Assembly (NCBI RefSeq): GCF_035956715.1
Contig: NZ_CP108381.1
Coordinates: 2,790,001-2,854,000 of the forward strand
Reading direction: 5' to 3'
DNA length: 64,000 nt
DNA from: Nocardia sp. NBC_01329
Lineage (GTDB): Bacteria > Actinomycetota > Actinomycetes > Mycobacteriales > Mycobacteriaceae
In this document: positions 1 through 8,413 of the stretch, one piece after another
Layout of the letters: each line of letters starts with the position of its first letter
Position numbering within the stretch: the first letter of the stretch is position 1
Position numbers and translations under genes: made by a program
Notes under the pieces: model-generated
The model's database searches: none
What the model was told of the DNA's origin: nothing
Seen by the model: only the letters and a program-made list of their open reading frames with translations

Positions 1-283
1 GCCAGTGCACGGTGATCCAGCGGTAGCTGTACTGGTAGTGGTACGGGGCCGGCGCCGGTACTGCGAAGGTGACGGTACCCGGCTGCTCGCCGGTCGTCCC
101 GACCACGGAAATCGCTTGAAGAAGTCCGCCGGGAACCGCACCCGGTCCGAGCTCCGGTCCGGACACCACCGGAATGGGCAGCGGGGTCACCATGGGTGCC
201 GCGGTCGCGGTACCCATCGCGGAACCCAGCGCCGACGGTGCGATCAATGCGGCGATCAGAATGGTCCAACGGGTACGAGACAT
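1..283 (-). CDS. Secreted protein, N-terminal part (cut by window edge)
   Basis: This minus-strand frame runs off the left edge, so only about 94 residues are visible. It starts at the ATG at 283-281 behind a GGAAAGGA ribosome-binding site. The protein opens with MSRTRWTILIAALIAPSALG, a short basic start followed by a hydrophobic stretch, and reaches Ala-Ala-Pro near residue 31, a plausible signal-peptidase site. The mature part is rich in Pro, Val and Gly and then in Tyr and His. No domain is recognisable in what remains. It is divergent from the methyltransferase gene. Secretion is inferred from the signal sequence; the function is unknown. Confidence 0.7.
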   Translation of the reverse strand, partial: MSRTRWTILIAALIAPSALGSAMGTATAAPMVTPLPIPVVSGPELGPGAVPGGLLQAISVVGTTGEQPGTVTFAVPAPAPYHYQYSYRWITVHW

Positions 284-536
284 GCGGTCCTTTCCCGAGT
301 CGAATTCCCTGAACAGCGGGTCGTGCCCGGCATCGGATATCCGCCCGCGTGCGGCGTCCGGTGCGGTGGCGACGCCCACCCCGGATGCCCGGTCGACAGT
401 AGCCGAGCAGACGAGTTCCGGACGCGAGAACTGTGTATTCAAAACGCTCCCCGATCCGGCGCGAGCGAGCGGAACCTCCGGCACATCCGGCCGAAAGCGC
501 TTTACCCAGTTCCGGCGTGTCTGCAACCATCGCTGG

Positions 537-1286
537 GTGCGATCCTTCGATGAACTGGTGAGCGAAGCCGAGGCCGCCGATACCAGCGGCTGGGGCTTCG
601 GTTGGCTCGACGGACGGGCCACCGAGGAGCGACCGCCCTGGGGTTATGCCCGGCTGCTCGCGCAACGACTGGCCGCGGCACGTTCGGCCCTCGATATCGA
701 TACCGGCGGTGGCGAGGTCCTGGCCGAGGCCTCCGTGCTGCCGCCATCCATGCACGCGACAGAGTCCTGGCCACCGAATGCCGCACGTGCCCGGCGCAGG
801 CTGAGTAAACGCGGCGCCGAGATCGTGCAGACCGCGCCCGGTGACTCGCTCCCCTTTCCCGACCGCAGTTTCGACCTCGTGACGGCCCGGCATCCGGTGC
901 GGCCCGATTGGCCGGAGATCCACCGTGTCCTCGCCGGCGGCGGGCACTATTTCGCCCAGCATGTCGGTCCGGGCTCGGCTTTCGCGCTCATCGAACACTT
1001 CCTCGGCCCGCTCCCCGAGCAGCGGATGCGGCGCGACCCAGCTGGTGAAGCCGCGGCTGCCGAAGCCGCCGGACTGACCGTGGTGGATCTGCGGACCGCG
1101 CGCTGCCGGATGGAGTTCTTCGATATCGGCGCTGTCGTGTGGATCCTGCGCAAATGCGTCTGGTGGGTGCCGGATTTCTCCGTCGACCGATACCGCGATG
1201 TCCTACTCGACCTCGACCGCGGGATGCGCGACGGCTGTCCGTTGGTCGCGTATTCCACCCGGCATCTGATCGATGCTGTCCCGTAA
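537..1286 (+). CDS. Class I SAM-dependent methyltransferase-like protein
   Basis: A protein of about 249 residues with the layout of small class I methyltransferases. A degenerate SAM-binding loop, ALDIDTGGGEVLAE, lies at about residues 51-64. An acidic turn, PDRSFDLVTARHP, at about 108-120 corresponds to the post-motif strand. The substrate is not predictable. The frame stays open upstream of 537, but that part overlaps the promoter area of the divergent secreted-protein gene. I chose the GTG at 537 because similarity-like sequence begins there (RSFDELVSEAEAADTSGW). A GTG at 558 is an alternative and no strong ribosome-binding site decides. The oxidoreductase gene follows 51 bases downstream and could be cotranscribed. 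Confidence 0.7.
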   Translation: MRSFDELVSEAEAADTSGWGFGWLDGRATEERPPWGYARLLAQRLAAARSALDIDTGGGEVLAEASVLPPSMHATESWPPNAARARRRLSKRGAEIVQTAPGDSLPFPDRSFDLVTARHPVRPDWPEIHRVLAGGGHYFAQHVGPGSAFALIEHFLGPLPEQRMRRDPAGEAAAAEAAGLTVVDLRTARCRMEFFDIGAVVWILRKCVWWVPDFSVDRYRDVLLDLDRGMRDGCPLVAYSTRHLIDAVP

Positions 1287-1337
1287 AGTCGGCCGGCGGT
1301 GGCGCGGCTCGCGCCCGGACAGCGAAGGAGGCCGCAG

Positions 1338-2336
1338 GTGGCGGGAACGCCTTGGTCGGACCGGATGGGGTTGTCGGTGCCGATCGTGAACGCCCCGATG
1401 GGCGGGGTGGCCGGTGGGCGCCTCGCGGCCGCCGTATCCGCGGCCGGGGGGCTGGGAATGATCGGCATGGGCAGTTCGGGATCGGTCTCGGCGCTGGAAC
1501 ACGAACTCACACAACTGGACCCGAAACCCACCATGTTCGGGATCGGCACGGTGGCCTGGGTCGTCGAGCGCGAACCCGCACTGCTGGACACCGCCCTGGC
1601 CGCGCGTCCCGCACTGGTCTCGGTCGGGTTCACCGAGGACTGGTCCTGGGTCGACCGCGTGCATGCCGCGGGCGTATCGGCCGTCACCCAGGTCTACGAC
1701 GCGGACCACGCGAGGCGGGCGGCCGCAGCCGGGGTGGACGTCCTGGTTGCCCGGGGCAGCGAGGGCGGAGGTCACGGCGATCCCCGGCTGGGCACCCTCG
1801 CGGTGCTGGACGCGGTTCTCGAAGCAGTGACGGTCCCGGTACTCGCCGCGGGCGGAATCGCCACCGCCCGCGGTCTGGCCGCCGTACTCGCTGCAGGCGC
1901 ATCCGGTGCCTGGCTGGGCACCTGCCTGTCGGTCTGCCCGGAGGCACTCACCCCGGAACCGGCGCGCGAAGCACTGTTGCGGGCACGGGCCACCGATACC
2001 GTCGTCACCCGTGTCTTCGATCTGGGACAGCGATTGCCCTGGCCGGACCGCTATCCGGCCCGGGTGCTGAGCAACGAGACCACCCTTCGCTGGGCTGGAA
2101 GAGAAGAGCAATTGTCCCGGGACGACAAAGCCCGCGACGAGGTGGCGGCGGCCGTCGCCACCGACGATCCTCGCCTGGCCCCTGTCGACGCGGGTGCGGG
2201 TGTCGGGGCCCTCACCCGGGCACGTCCGGCCGGTGCGGTCGTCGCCGAGTTGTTCCGCGAAGCCGAGTCCTTGTTGCGGCAGCGGCAGCCCACCGGGAGC
2301 GACGCGACTAGATCCAGCCCTTCTCCCGGGCTTTGA
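1338..2336 (+). CDS. FMN-dependent nitronate monooxygenase-family oxidoreductase
   Basis: This 332-residue TIM-barrel flavoprotein belongs to the 2-nitropropane dioxygenase/nitronate monooxygenase family. PIVNAPMGG at residues 15-23 is the N-terminal FMN-contact strand, GSEGGGHGD at about 140-148 carries the catalytic-type His146, and PVLAAGGIATARGL at about 167-180 with GASGAWLGT at 187-195 form the phosphate-binding loops. The GTG start at 1338 sits 7 bases behind GAAGGAGG. Family members oxidise alkyl nitronates or act as enoyl-reductase-like flavin enzymes, and the real substrate is unknown. The 3' end overlaps the convergent response-regulator gene by 29 bases. Confidence 0.85.
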   Translation: MAGTPWSDRMGLSVPIVNAPMGGVAGGRLAAAVSAAGGLGMIGMGSSGSVSALEHELTQLDPKPTMFGIGTVAWVVEREPALLDTALAARPALVSVGFTEDWSWVDRVHAAGVSAVTQVYDADHARRAAAAGVDVLVARGSEGGGHGDPRLGTLAVLDAVLEAVTVPVLAAGGIATARGLAAVLAAGASGAWLGTCLSVCPEALTPEPAREALLRARATDTVVTRVFDLGQRLPWPDRYPARVLSNETTLRWAGREEQLSRDDKARDEVAAAVATDDPRLAPVDAGAGVGALTRARPAGAVVAELFREAESLLRQRQPTGSDATRSSPSPGL

Positions 2337-2928
2337 GCGCCGCCTCGTATCGGTTGGACACACCGAGTTTCGCCATCGCCGAGGACAGATAGTTGCGCGT
2401 GGTGCCCGGTGACAAGTGAGCACGTCTGGCGATGTCCTCGACCGACGAGCCGTCGACCGCGTATTCCAGGACGTCGGCCTCGCGGGCGGTGAGTACCGTG
2501 TCACCGGCGCTGATGGCCTCCGCGGCCAGTTCCGGGTCGACGTACCGGCCGCCGCGGTGCACGGTGCGAATCACCTCGGCCAGCGTCGCCGCCGAGGTGG
2601 TCTTCGGCAGGAATCCGCGGACACCTGCGGCGAGCGCCCGTTTCAAATAGCCGGGCCGCCCGTGACTGGTGACGATGAGGGTGCCCGCACCGGGGGTGAG
2701 CCGCAGCAATTGCGCGGCGGTCTCGATACCGTCGATCCCGGGCATCTGCAGATCGATGACGGCCACCGCGACCGGCTCACCGGCTGCCCCACGCCGCTGC
2801 CAGGTGGCGACGAGTTCCTCCCCGGAGCCGACGTGGCCGACGACCTCGATATCGTCTTCGAGGCCGAGCATCGTCGCCAGCGCCGCACGGATGAGCGTTT
2901 CGTCGTCGGCGAGCAGGACCGGTATCAA
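2308..2928 (-). CDS. NarL/DesR-type response regulator
   Basis: The 206-residue protein has a receiver domain with the acidic pocket LLADDE at 5-10, the phosphoacceptor Asp59 in VIDLQMPG and Lys109 in FLPKT, followed by a LuxR-type helix-turn-helix at about 140-200 (LTAREADVLEYAVDG, then HLSPGTTRNYLSSAMAKLG). It is the last gene of a four-gene operon (ABC ATPase, permease, kinase, regulator) and its start overlaps the kinase stop. Kinase and regulator therefore form a cognate pair, probably controlling the ABC exporter in response to a membrane or drug stress. That role is inferred from gene order. The palindrome at 5937-5952 is a candidate binding site. Confidence 0.93.
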   Translation of the reverse strand: MIPVLLADDETLIRAALATMLGLEDDIEVVGHVGSGEELVATWQRRGAAGEPVAVAVIDLQMPGIDGIETAAQLLRLTPGAGTLIVTSHGRPGYLKRALAAGVRGFLPKTTSAATLAEVIRTVHRGGRYVDPELAAEAISAGDTVLTAREADVLEYAVDGSSVEDIARRAHLSPGTTRNYLSSAMAKLGVSNRYEAALKAREKGWI

Positions 2929-4067
2929 CTCTTCTCCCAGCGGATTTCGAGCCCGAATCGATCGGGCGAGGAAAGGACCTCGAGGCTCGCACCGACTGCC
3001 GCGAGCCGCTCCGCGAGGCCGCGTAGACCCGACTGCTGTCCCGGAGTCCCCCGGGGACGGTTGTTGCGCAACGACATGCCCGCGGCACCGAGCGCGAGAG
3101 TCGCCGCGGTCGCCGCGGAATGTTCGACGATATTGGTCGTGCCCTCGCGCACGACCCAGGCGGCGACCTCATGGAACCGCGCGGGGACCGCGGCCGGATC
3201 GCCTTCCACCGCGAGCCGGCAGTCCACCGCCGCCAGTAGCGACCGAGCCCCGGCCACTTCACTGGTCAGATCTATTCCGCGATAGCCGCGGACCAGTTCG
3301 CGCATCTGCCCCATGGATTCGACGGCCAGCGATCGGACCTCGTCCATCTCCGCGGCGGCGCGATCGGAAGCACCGGAACGTGACAGTGCCGTGGCCAGTT
3401 CGCTTTTCACCGCGATCGCCGAGAATCCGCGTCCCACCACATCGTGCAGGTCCCGGGCGAAACGCAGCCGCTCCTCGGCCACCTGTAATTCGGCTTCGAC
3501 CACCTTCGCGTGTTCCAGCTCGTCGACCATCCGGATGCCCCAGAGGGTGAGCAGCGTAGTCGCGACGACCAGGGCGCCGGCGACGAAGGTCAACAGCACG
3601 CCGCCCAACACCGTCGCGGGCGACGTTCCGAAAGCCAGCCCGGTTACGAGGCTGAGCGCGAGCAGGATCCACCATTTGTACTCGATCAGCGAGACGACCG
3701 AGAACACGATCAGCATCACCACATAGATGCCGGTCAACCGCATGCGGGCGTCCGTCGTCGCGTCGCCGGACAGTCCCGCGGCGACAGCACACGCGATCCA
3801 CACCCCTACCAGCGTCGCGACGGCCACGACCTGCACCCAGCGCCGGGACGCCAGCAGTGAGGTCACCGCGAAATCGGCGCGGACCTCCACCGCGAGCACC
3901 GCGGCGATACCCGCGAGCACGACCCCGGTCGCGGCCCACGGCGAACGGACGGTGATCGCCATGACGACGATCACCACAGCGAGCGCGAACTGGAAAGTAG
4001 CCCCCGTGTAGAGCCGGAACTTCGCGGCAGCAGACAGCTCGTGCCACCAGGAGGTCCACCGGCTCAC
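2925..4067 (-). CDS. DesK-type sensor histidine kinase
   Basis: A 380-residue membrane kinase. About five or six hydrophobic segments occupy residues 25-180. The HisKA_3 dimerisation helix follows with phosphoacceptor His208 in RFARDLHDVVGRGFSA. The C-terminal ATPase domain is compact: the N-box is REGTTNIVEHS and the G-box is GLRGLAERLAAVG. The GTG start at 4067 overlaps the permease stop (GTGA), indicating translational coupling. The absence of a large extracellular domain fits kinases that sense lipid state, membrane-active compounds or the exporter itself. The signal is unknown. Confidence 0.92.
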   Translation of the reverse strand: MSRWTSWWHELSAAAKFRLYTGATFQFALAVVIVVMAITVRSPWAATGVVLAGIAAVLAVEVRADFAVTSLLASRRWVQVVAVATLVGVWIACAVAAGLSGDATTDARMRLTGIYVVMLIVFSVVSLIEYKWWILLALSLVTGLAFGTSPATVLGGVLLTFVAGALVVATTLLTLWGIRMVDELEHAKVVEAELQVAEERLRFARDLHDVVGRGFSAIAVKSELATALSRSGASDRAAAEMDEVRSLAVESMGQMRELVRGYRGIDLTSEVAGARSLLAAVDCRLAVEGDPAAVPARFHEVAAWVVREGTTNIVEHSAATAATLALGAAGMSLRNNRPRGTPGQQSGLRGLAERLAAVGASLEVLSSPDRFGLEIRWEKS

Positions 4068-4873
4068 CCGCGGTCGTCCCAGCGGAAACTCCGGCGGGTC
4101 AGCGCGAACGCCAGGACGGTCCATATCGCCAGTGTCGCAAACGGGCGCCCGAGTTCGGCGAAGGTACCGGCGAAATCGAGTGCCGTATCGGAGGCGGCGG
4201 CCGTTTTGCCTGCCACACCGAGAGACACGAGGTCGGAAATCGCGGCGAAGGGCGTCCAGTCGGCCAGGTCGGTGATCCGATCGGGCAGGAAACCGCGAAT
4301 GGAGGCCAGGCCGAGCATCGCGATCGTCATCACCGGCAACGAAGTGATCTGCGCGGCCTCGGCGTTCTTGGTCACCGCACTGGTCGCGAGGGCCAGCACC
4401 GAGAACAAGACGATGCCGCCGACCAGGGCCAGCAGCAGCGCCACCGGATTCACCGGGGCAGGTGCGCCCATGCCGTAGACGAATACGGCGACGACGACCG
4501 TGCACGCCAGGGTCACCAACGCACCGGGAACGGCAGGGGCGGCCTGGATCTGCCAGTCGGCGGCCTCCCCGGTGCGCAGGCGCTTGAGTACACCTTCACC
4601 GCGGCGCGTGGTGACCATCGACAGCACCGAGTAGTACTGCACGAAAAGCAGGGTGACCAGCGCAAGCATCTCGAATGTCAGCACCGCGATATCCGCGGCG
4701 GGGGCATCACCCCGGCGCGCGAAGAAGAACAAGGCCACCGGAATGCTGATCGGGAACACCGTGGCGACATAGACGAGCGTCTTGTTCCGCCGGAACTGCA
4801 GATACTCGGCCTTGGTGAGCGCGGCGAGCGGACGGCGGCGGAAACCTGCGGCAGCGGGCGTGGTCGTGGTCAT
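4064..4873 (-). CDS. ABC-2 type transporter permease
   Basis: A 269-residue integral membrane protein with about six hydrophobic segments. The first is near residues 30-50 after LTKAEYLQFRRNKTLVYV, the usual N-terminal amphipathic region of ABC-2 permeases. The ATG at 4873 overlaps the stop of the ATPase gene (ATGA), so ATPase and permease are translationally coupled and should form an exporter. Such pairs next to DesK/DesR-like systems usually export lipids or membrane-active antibiotics. The substrate cannot be told from sequence. Confidence 0.88.
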   Translation of the reverse strand: MTTTTPAAAGFRRRPLAALTKAEYLQFRRNKTLVYVATVFPISIPVALFFFARRGDAPAADIAVLTFEMLALVTLLFVQYYSVLSMVTTRRGEGVLKRLRTGEAADWQIQAAPAVPGALVTLACTVVVAVFVYGMGAPAPVNPVALLLALVGGIVLFSVLALATSAVTKNAEAAQITSLPVMTIAMLGLASIRGFLPDRITDLADWTPFAAISDLVSLGVAGKTAAASDTALDFAGTFAELGRPFATLAIWTVLAFALTRRSFRWDDRG

Positions 4874-5856
4874 CGAATGGCTCCGATCAGCTCGGGGTCG
4901 GTCGCCGGCGCGGCGGCGGGGTCGGTCGCGATATCGAGGAAAACCGATTCCAACGAGGCCGCGCGGGCCTCCAGTCCACCCAGCCGAATCTCGTGTTCGT
5001 TCGCCCACCCGAGCAGTGCCGACAGATCACCCTGCAGGTCGTGGGTGGTGACGGTGACCCGGGCGCGCGCCTCGATCGAGACGGCGGACAGGTCCGGTAA
5101 CGGCAGCCCCGGGTGATCGAATACGATCCGCGCCGGATGCCCGTCGACAATCTCACGCAAGGTGCCGGCCCGCGCGACCTCACCCCGGTGCATGATCGCG
5201 ATCCGGTCGGCCAGCGCCTCGGCCTCGTCGAGGTAGTGCGTGGTGAGCACCATGGTCACCCCGGCATCCTTCAGATCCGACAGCAGCCGCCACGTCCCGC
5301 GACGACTCTCCGGGTCGAGTCCGGTCGTCGGCTCGTCGAGGAACAGCAACCGGGGCTGCCCCAGCAGCGCGCAGGCCAGGTCGACCCGGCGCTGCTCACC
5401 TCCGGACAGCGCACCGACCCGAACATCCACCCGATGGCCCAGATCCACTTGAGCCAGAACCGTGGCGGTGGTGGTGGGGTTGCTACAGGTGCCCCGCCAC
5501 ATCTCGAGCGTTTCCCCGACGGTCAGTTCGGCGGGCAGGCCACCGGACTGCAGCATGATGCCGACCTGGGCACGAACCTGAGCCCGGTGGCGGCGTGGGT
5601 CGAGGCCGAAGATCTCCACCGAACCCGAAGACGGTTCGGCGAGGCCTTCGAGCATGTCCAGGGTCGAGGTCTTGCCGGCGCCGTTGGTGCCCAGCAGTGC
5701 GAAGACCTCGCCCTCGGCGACTGCGAGATCGACACCCTTCACGGCCTCGAACGCGTTCTTCCCCTGACCGTAGGTCCGACGCATACCGCGTCCGACGACC
5801 ACGTTTTCGCGCGGCTGTCCACGCATCTGTTGTAGATCGGAGTTCGTGCTGCTCAT
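4870..5856 (-). CDS. ABC exporter ATP-binding protein (drug/antibiotic type)
   Basis: A 328-residue ATPase with Walker A GTNGAGKTST, signature LSGGEQRR, Walker B LLFLDEPTTGLDP and a C-terminal extension of about 100 residues, as in DrrA-type exporter ATPases. I place the start at the ATG at 5856 (MSSTNSDLQQ), with a weak AGAAG upstream. An in-frame ATG four codons earlier is also possible. It is the first gene of the exporter/two-component operon. The 213-base gap to the divergent PucR-type gene must hold both promoters. Confidence 0.92.
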   Translation of the reverse strand: MSSTNSDLQQMRGQPRENVVVGRGMRRTYGQGKNAFEAVKGVDLAVAEGEVFALLGTNGAGKTSTLDMLEGLAEPSSGSVEIFGLDPRRHRAQVRAQVGIMLQSGGLPAELTVGETLEMWRGTCSNPTTTATVLAQVDLGHRVDVRVGALSGGEQRRVDLACALLGQPRLLFLDEPTTGLDPESRRGTWRLLSDLKDAGVTMVLTTHYLDEAEALADRIAIMHRGEVARAGTLREIVDGHPARIVFDHPGLPLPDLSAVSIEARARVTVTTHDLQGDLSALLGWANEHEIRLGGLEARAASLESVFLDIATDPAAAPATDPELIGAIR

Positions 5857-5936
5857 GGCTTCTACCATCGCGGCTCGCCGCGTTGCCGGGTAGTAAGCGC
5901 AGTCATCGGATCCCGGTGGATCGTTCATGCCCGGGG

Positions 5937-5952
5937 GATGACATTTGTCATC
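5937..5952. promoter_or_regulatory. Palindrome GATGACA-TT-TGTCATC, candidate response-regulator operator
   Basis: A perfect 7-bp inverted repeat with a 2-bp spacer sits 81 bases upstream of the ABC ATPase start and 118 bases upstream of the PucR-type gene. Short, near-contiguous dyads of this form are typical targets of NarL/DesR-family response regulators, and the operon encodes one. The assignment is inference from position and symmetry. Confidence 0.45.
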
Positions 5953-6069
5953 TCCGATACCTCATCTGCCCGTCGCCGTCGGGTCGATCGGCCGGCACCG
6001 ACCCGGCCGTATCGAAGCCACCCCGTGTGTCGGTTACGGTGGCTCGACCAAGGTGAGCAGGAGTCGTTC

Positions 6070-7605
6070 ATGGTGCGGTTGGACCATCTCGTGAACGTGC
6101 TGGGCGGGTACGGCGTGCGGTTGCGCTGCTGCCCGGTATCGCGGGCGACTGTGATCCGCAGCGTCGCGATGTTCGACGCGACCGGTTCCGAGGAAGCGAC
6201 CGGCGATATCTTCCTGGCCGTGGGTGCCGGTTCCGTGGACGAGGCGGTGGCCGGGGCGCGGGTTGCGAAAGCGGTCGCCGTGCTCGTGCGCGGAGACGCC
6301 GACACCACGCGAGAACTGGCCGCGACCGGACCGGAAGCCGGAGTCGCGGTCCTGGTGGTCGATCCCGCGGTGTCGTGGAGTCAGCTCGTCGGAGTCGTTT
6401 ACGGACTGGTCCTGGAAGGTCGGGAGACGGCGTCGGGCCGGGGCCCGACCGATCTTTTCGCCTTGGCGGACAGCCTGGCGGTCGCCGTCGACGGAGCCGT
6501 CACCATCGAAGATCCCCTTTCGCGGGTGATGGCCCACTCCACGTCGCAGCGCGGAGCCGATCGCGACCTGTCGGAAACGGTGCTCCGACGGCAACAATCC
6601 GATGCTCTGAGCGAATTCTTCGAATCCCGGGGCGTTCACGCGCATCTGGAGAGTTCGGACGAACCCCTGTTCGTGCGACCCGACGCCGAGCGCGCGTTCG
6701 GCGGTCGGATGGTGATCGCGGTGCGCGTGGGCAGGGAACTGCTGGGTTCGGTATGGGTGGCCTGCGCGGCGCCGTTGCCCAGCGCGCGCCGGACAGCACT
6801 CGCCGACGGCGCGCGCACGGTGGCCCTGCACCTGCTGCGGTCGCGGGCGAGCGCGGACCTGGAACGCCAGGTGGAGTCGGAGCTGGTGATCCGGCTGTTG
6901 GAGGGCAGCCCGGATGCCGCGACGGTGGTCGGCCGGCTCGGATTGGCGCCGGCACCGTTGCGGGTCGTGGCGGTCCGCGCCCAGGTCGCGGCGGAACGGC
7001 ACGCCGGGCTACTGCTCGCCTTCGAACAGGCCACCTTCGGTTTCGGCTGGTCGCGGCCGGGCCGCAGCACCCTGTCGGACAACACCGTCTACACGATCCT
7101 GCCCGGCGAACGGGTTCAGCCGGCACGGGAATGGGTGGCGACCCTGCGCGCCGCACTACCGGGCCGGGTGACAGTCTCGGCCGGTATCGGCGGACCGGCC
7201 ACGGCACCCGATCTGCCCGCATCCCGTCAGGAGGCAGACGAATGTCTGGCCCTGCACGAGCAGGCGGCCCCGGACACCCCCGCCCCGGCGTACGACGAGT
7301 CCTGGGGCGAGATCCTGCTGCAACGGTTGCGCACCGCGGCCCGGGCCGGCCGCATTCCGGCGCGCGGACCGGTCGCGGAATTGCGCGGGTACGACCGCGA
7401 GCACGCGACGGACTTCGTGGCGACCCTGCGCGCATGGCTCGATGCCCAGGGCGATCCGGTCGATGCCGCCACCCGGCTGGGGGTCCATCCGAATACTGTG
7501 CGCAACAGGTTGCGGAAGATGCGTGAGGTCACCGTGCTCGAACTCGAGGATGCCCGTAGTCGACTGGCAATGACAATCGATCTCGCCGCCTTCGAGGACG
7601 AATAA
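6070..7605 (+). CDS. PucR/CdaR-family transcriptional regulator
   Basis: The 511-residue protein ends in the PucR C-terminal helix-turn-helix (AATRLGVHPNTVRNRLRKM at about 468-486), preceded by a GGDEF-like middle region and an N-terminal sensing region (LFALADSLAVAVDGAVTIEDP resembles the family's sensory part). The ATG at 6070 has AGGAG 6 bases upstream. It is divergent from the ABC exporter operon and has no catabolic gene directly downstream, so its target is unclear. Family members respond to small metabolites and regulate nitrogen, purine or amino-acid metabolism. Confidence 0.85.
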   Translation: MVRLDHLVNVLGGYGVRLRCCPVSRATVIRSVAMFDATGSEEATGDIFLAVGAGSVDEAVAGARVAKAVAVLVRGDADTTRELAATGPEAGVAVLVVDPAVSWSQLVGVVYGLVLEGRETASGRGPTDLFALADSLAVAVDGAVTIEDPLSRVMAHSTSQRGADRDLSETVLRRQQSDALSEFFESRGVHAHLESSDEPLFVRPDAERAFGGRMVIAVRVGRELLGSVWVACAAPLPSARRTALADGARTVALHLLRSRASADLERQVESELVIRLLEGSPDAATVVGRLGLAPAPLRVVAVRAQVAAERHAGLLLAFEQATFGFGWSRPGRSTLSDNTVYTILPGERVQPAREWVATLRAALPGRVTVSAGIGGPATAPDLPASRQEADECLALHEQAAPDTPAPAYDESWGEILLQRLRTAARAGRIPARGPVAELRGYDREHATDFVATLRAWLDAQGDPVDAATRLGVHPNTVRNRLRKMREVTVLELEDARSRLAMTIDLAAFEDE

Positions 7606-7770
7606 CTCGGCCGTTGTAGTAACTGAACAACGGGCAGGGTCACAACTGTCCCGAGCGGACATGCGCACGGGCTTCGGCCACGTCATGATGACTGGGACAG
7701 CACATCGTTCGATAGCGGAGGTGAGCACGACGCACGTAGCGAGTCGGCTCGACCACGAACGAGCAGCACG

Positions 7771-7793
7771 GTATCGGGTGGGGAACCCGATAC
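7771..7793 (+). promoter_or_regulatory. Leader hairpin 1 upstream of GreA-like gene
   Basis: GTATCGGGT and ACCCGATAC form a perfect 9-bp stem with a 5-base loop. The hairpin lies about 150 bases upstream of the GreA-like start in a 334-base region without a gene. Together with the second hairpin it suggests a structured 5' leader. No poly-U tract follows, so it is not an ordinary terminator of the upstream PucR-type gene. Confidence 0.4.
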
Positions 7794-7820
7794 CCGGCTG
7801 AGCCCTCGACTATTTCCCCA

Positions 7821-7860
7821 TCCGTGGAGCCGGTGGTTCGTATGTACCCGGCTCCACGGA
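7821..7860 (+). promoter_or_regulatory. Leader hairpin 2 upstream of GreA-like gene
   Basis: TCCGTGGAGCCG and CGGCTCCACGGA form a perfect 12-bp stem with a 16-base loop, ending 79 bases before the GreA-like ATG. A pyrimidine-rich stretch (CCTTTCCTTTCTC) follows about 20 bases later. It could be a terminator/attenuator arm of a regulated leader. I do not recognise a named riboswitch class. Confidence 0.45.
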
Positions 7861-7939
7861 GTTCTGTCGCGGAACGGCCTTTCCTTTCTCCGCCACCCCG
7901 ACGGCAGAACCGCCTTTCGATCGAACCCGTAGGACCGAT

Positions 7940-8413
7940 ATGACCACCAGCCCACCCATCTGGCTGACCCCACAAGCCCACGATCAGCTCGCGATCGAGC
8001 TGGCCGGACTCCTCGCCGTCGACACGACCGGCGACACCGACAGCTACCCCGGCGACCCGATCACCGCCCGGCACCAGCGCCTGGCTCGTATCGCACATAT
8101 CCGTGACCTGTTGAGCAACGCCGTATTCGGACAGGACCCGCCGGACGACGGGATCGCCGAGCCCGGCATGGTACTCACTGTCCGTTACGACGGCACCGGC
8201 GATGCCGAGACCTTCCTTCTCGGGAGCCGCGACGCCGAACACGGCGATCTCGAGGTCTACTCGCCGGACTCACCCCTGGGCGGCGCGCTCACCGGGGCAC
8301 ACCGCGGCGAACAGCGTATGTACCGCATACCCAACGGCACCGAAATCCGGGTAACTCTGCTCGAGGCCGTCCCTTACGGCCGTGCCGTCGCCGGCGTTCA
8401 CCCCGACGCCTGA
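7940..8413 (+). CDS. GreA/GreB-family elongation factor-like protein
   Basis: A 157-residue protein whose C-terminal half matches the FKBP-like C-terminal domain of GreA/GreB: VLTVRYDGTGDAETFLLGSR followed by VYSPDSPLGGALTGA and YRIPNGTEIRVTLLEAVPYG. The N-terminal part is predicted helical (RHQRLARIAHIRDLLSNA) but shorter than the GreA coiled coil. Small actinobacterial proteins of this type may act on RNA polymerase without full transcript-cleavage activity; that is inference. The ATG at 7940 follows GTAGGA. The stop overlaps the next start (TGATG), so the two genes are coupled. Confidence 0.8.
   Translation: MTTSPPIWLTPQAHDQLAIELAGLLAVDTTGDTDSYPGDPITARHQRLARIAHIRDLLSNAVFGQDPPDDGIAEPGMVLTVRYDGTGDAETFLLGSRDAEHGDLEVYSPDSPLGGALTGAHRGEQRMYRIPNGTEIRVTLLEAVPYGRAVAGVHPDA

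Noticed and set aside
5..553. 182-codon plus-strand frame at the left edge
   Set aside because: The minus strand carries a gene start with ribosome-binding site and signal peptide; the plus frame is Arg/Gly-rich noise.
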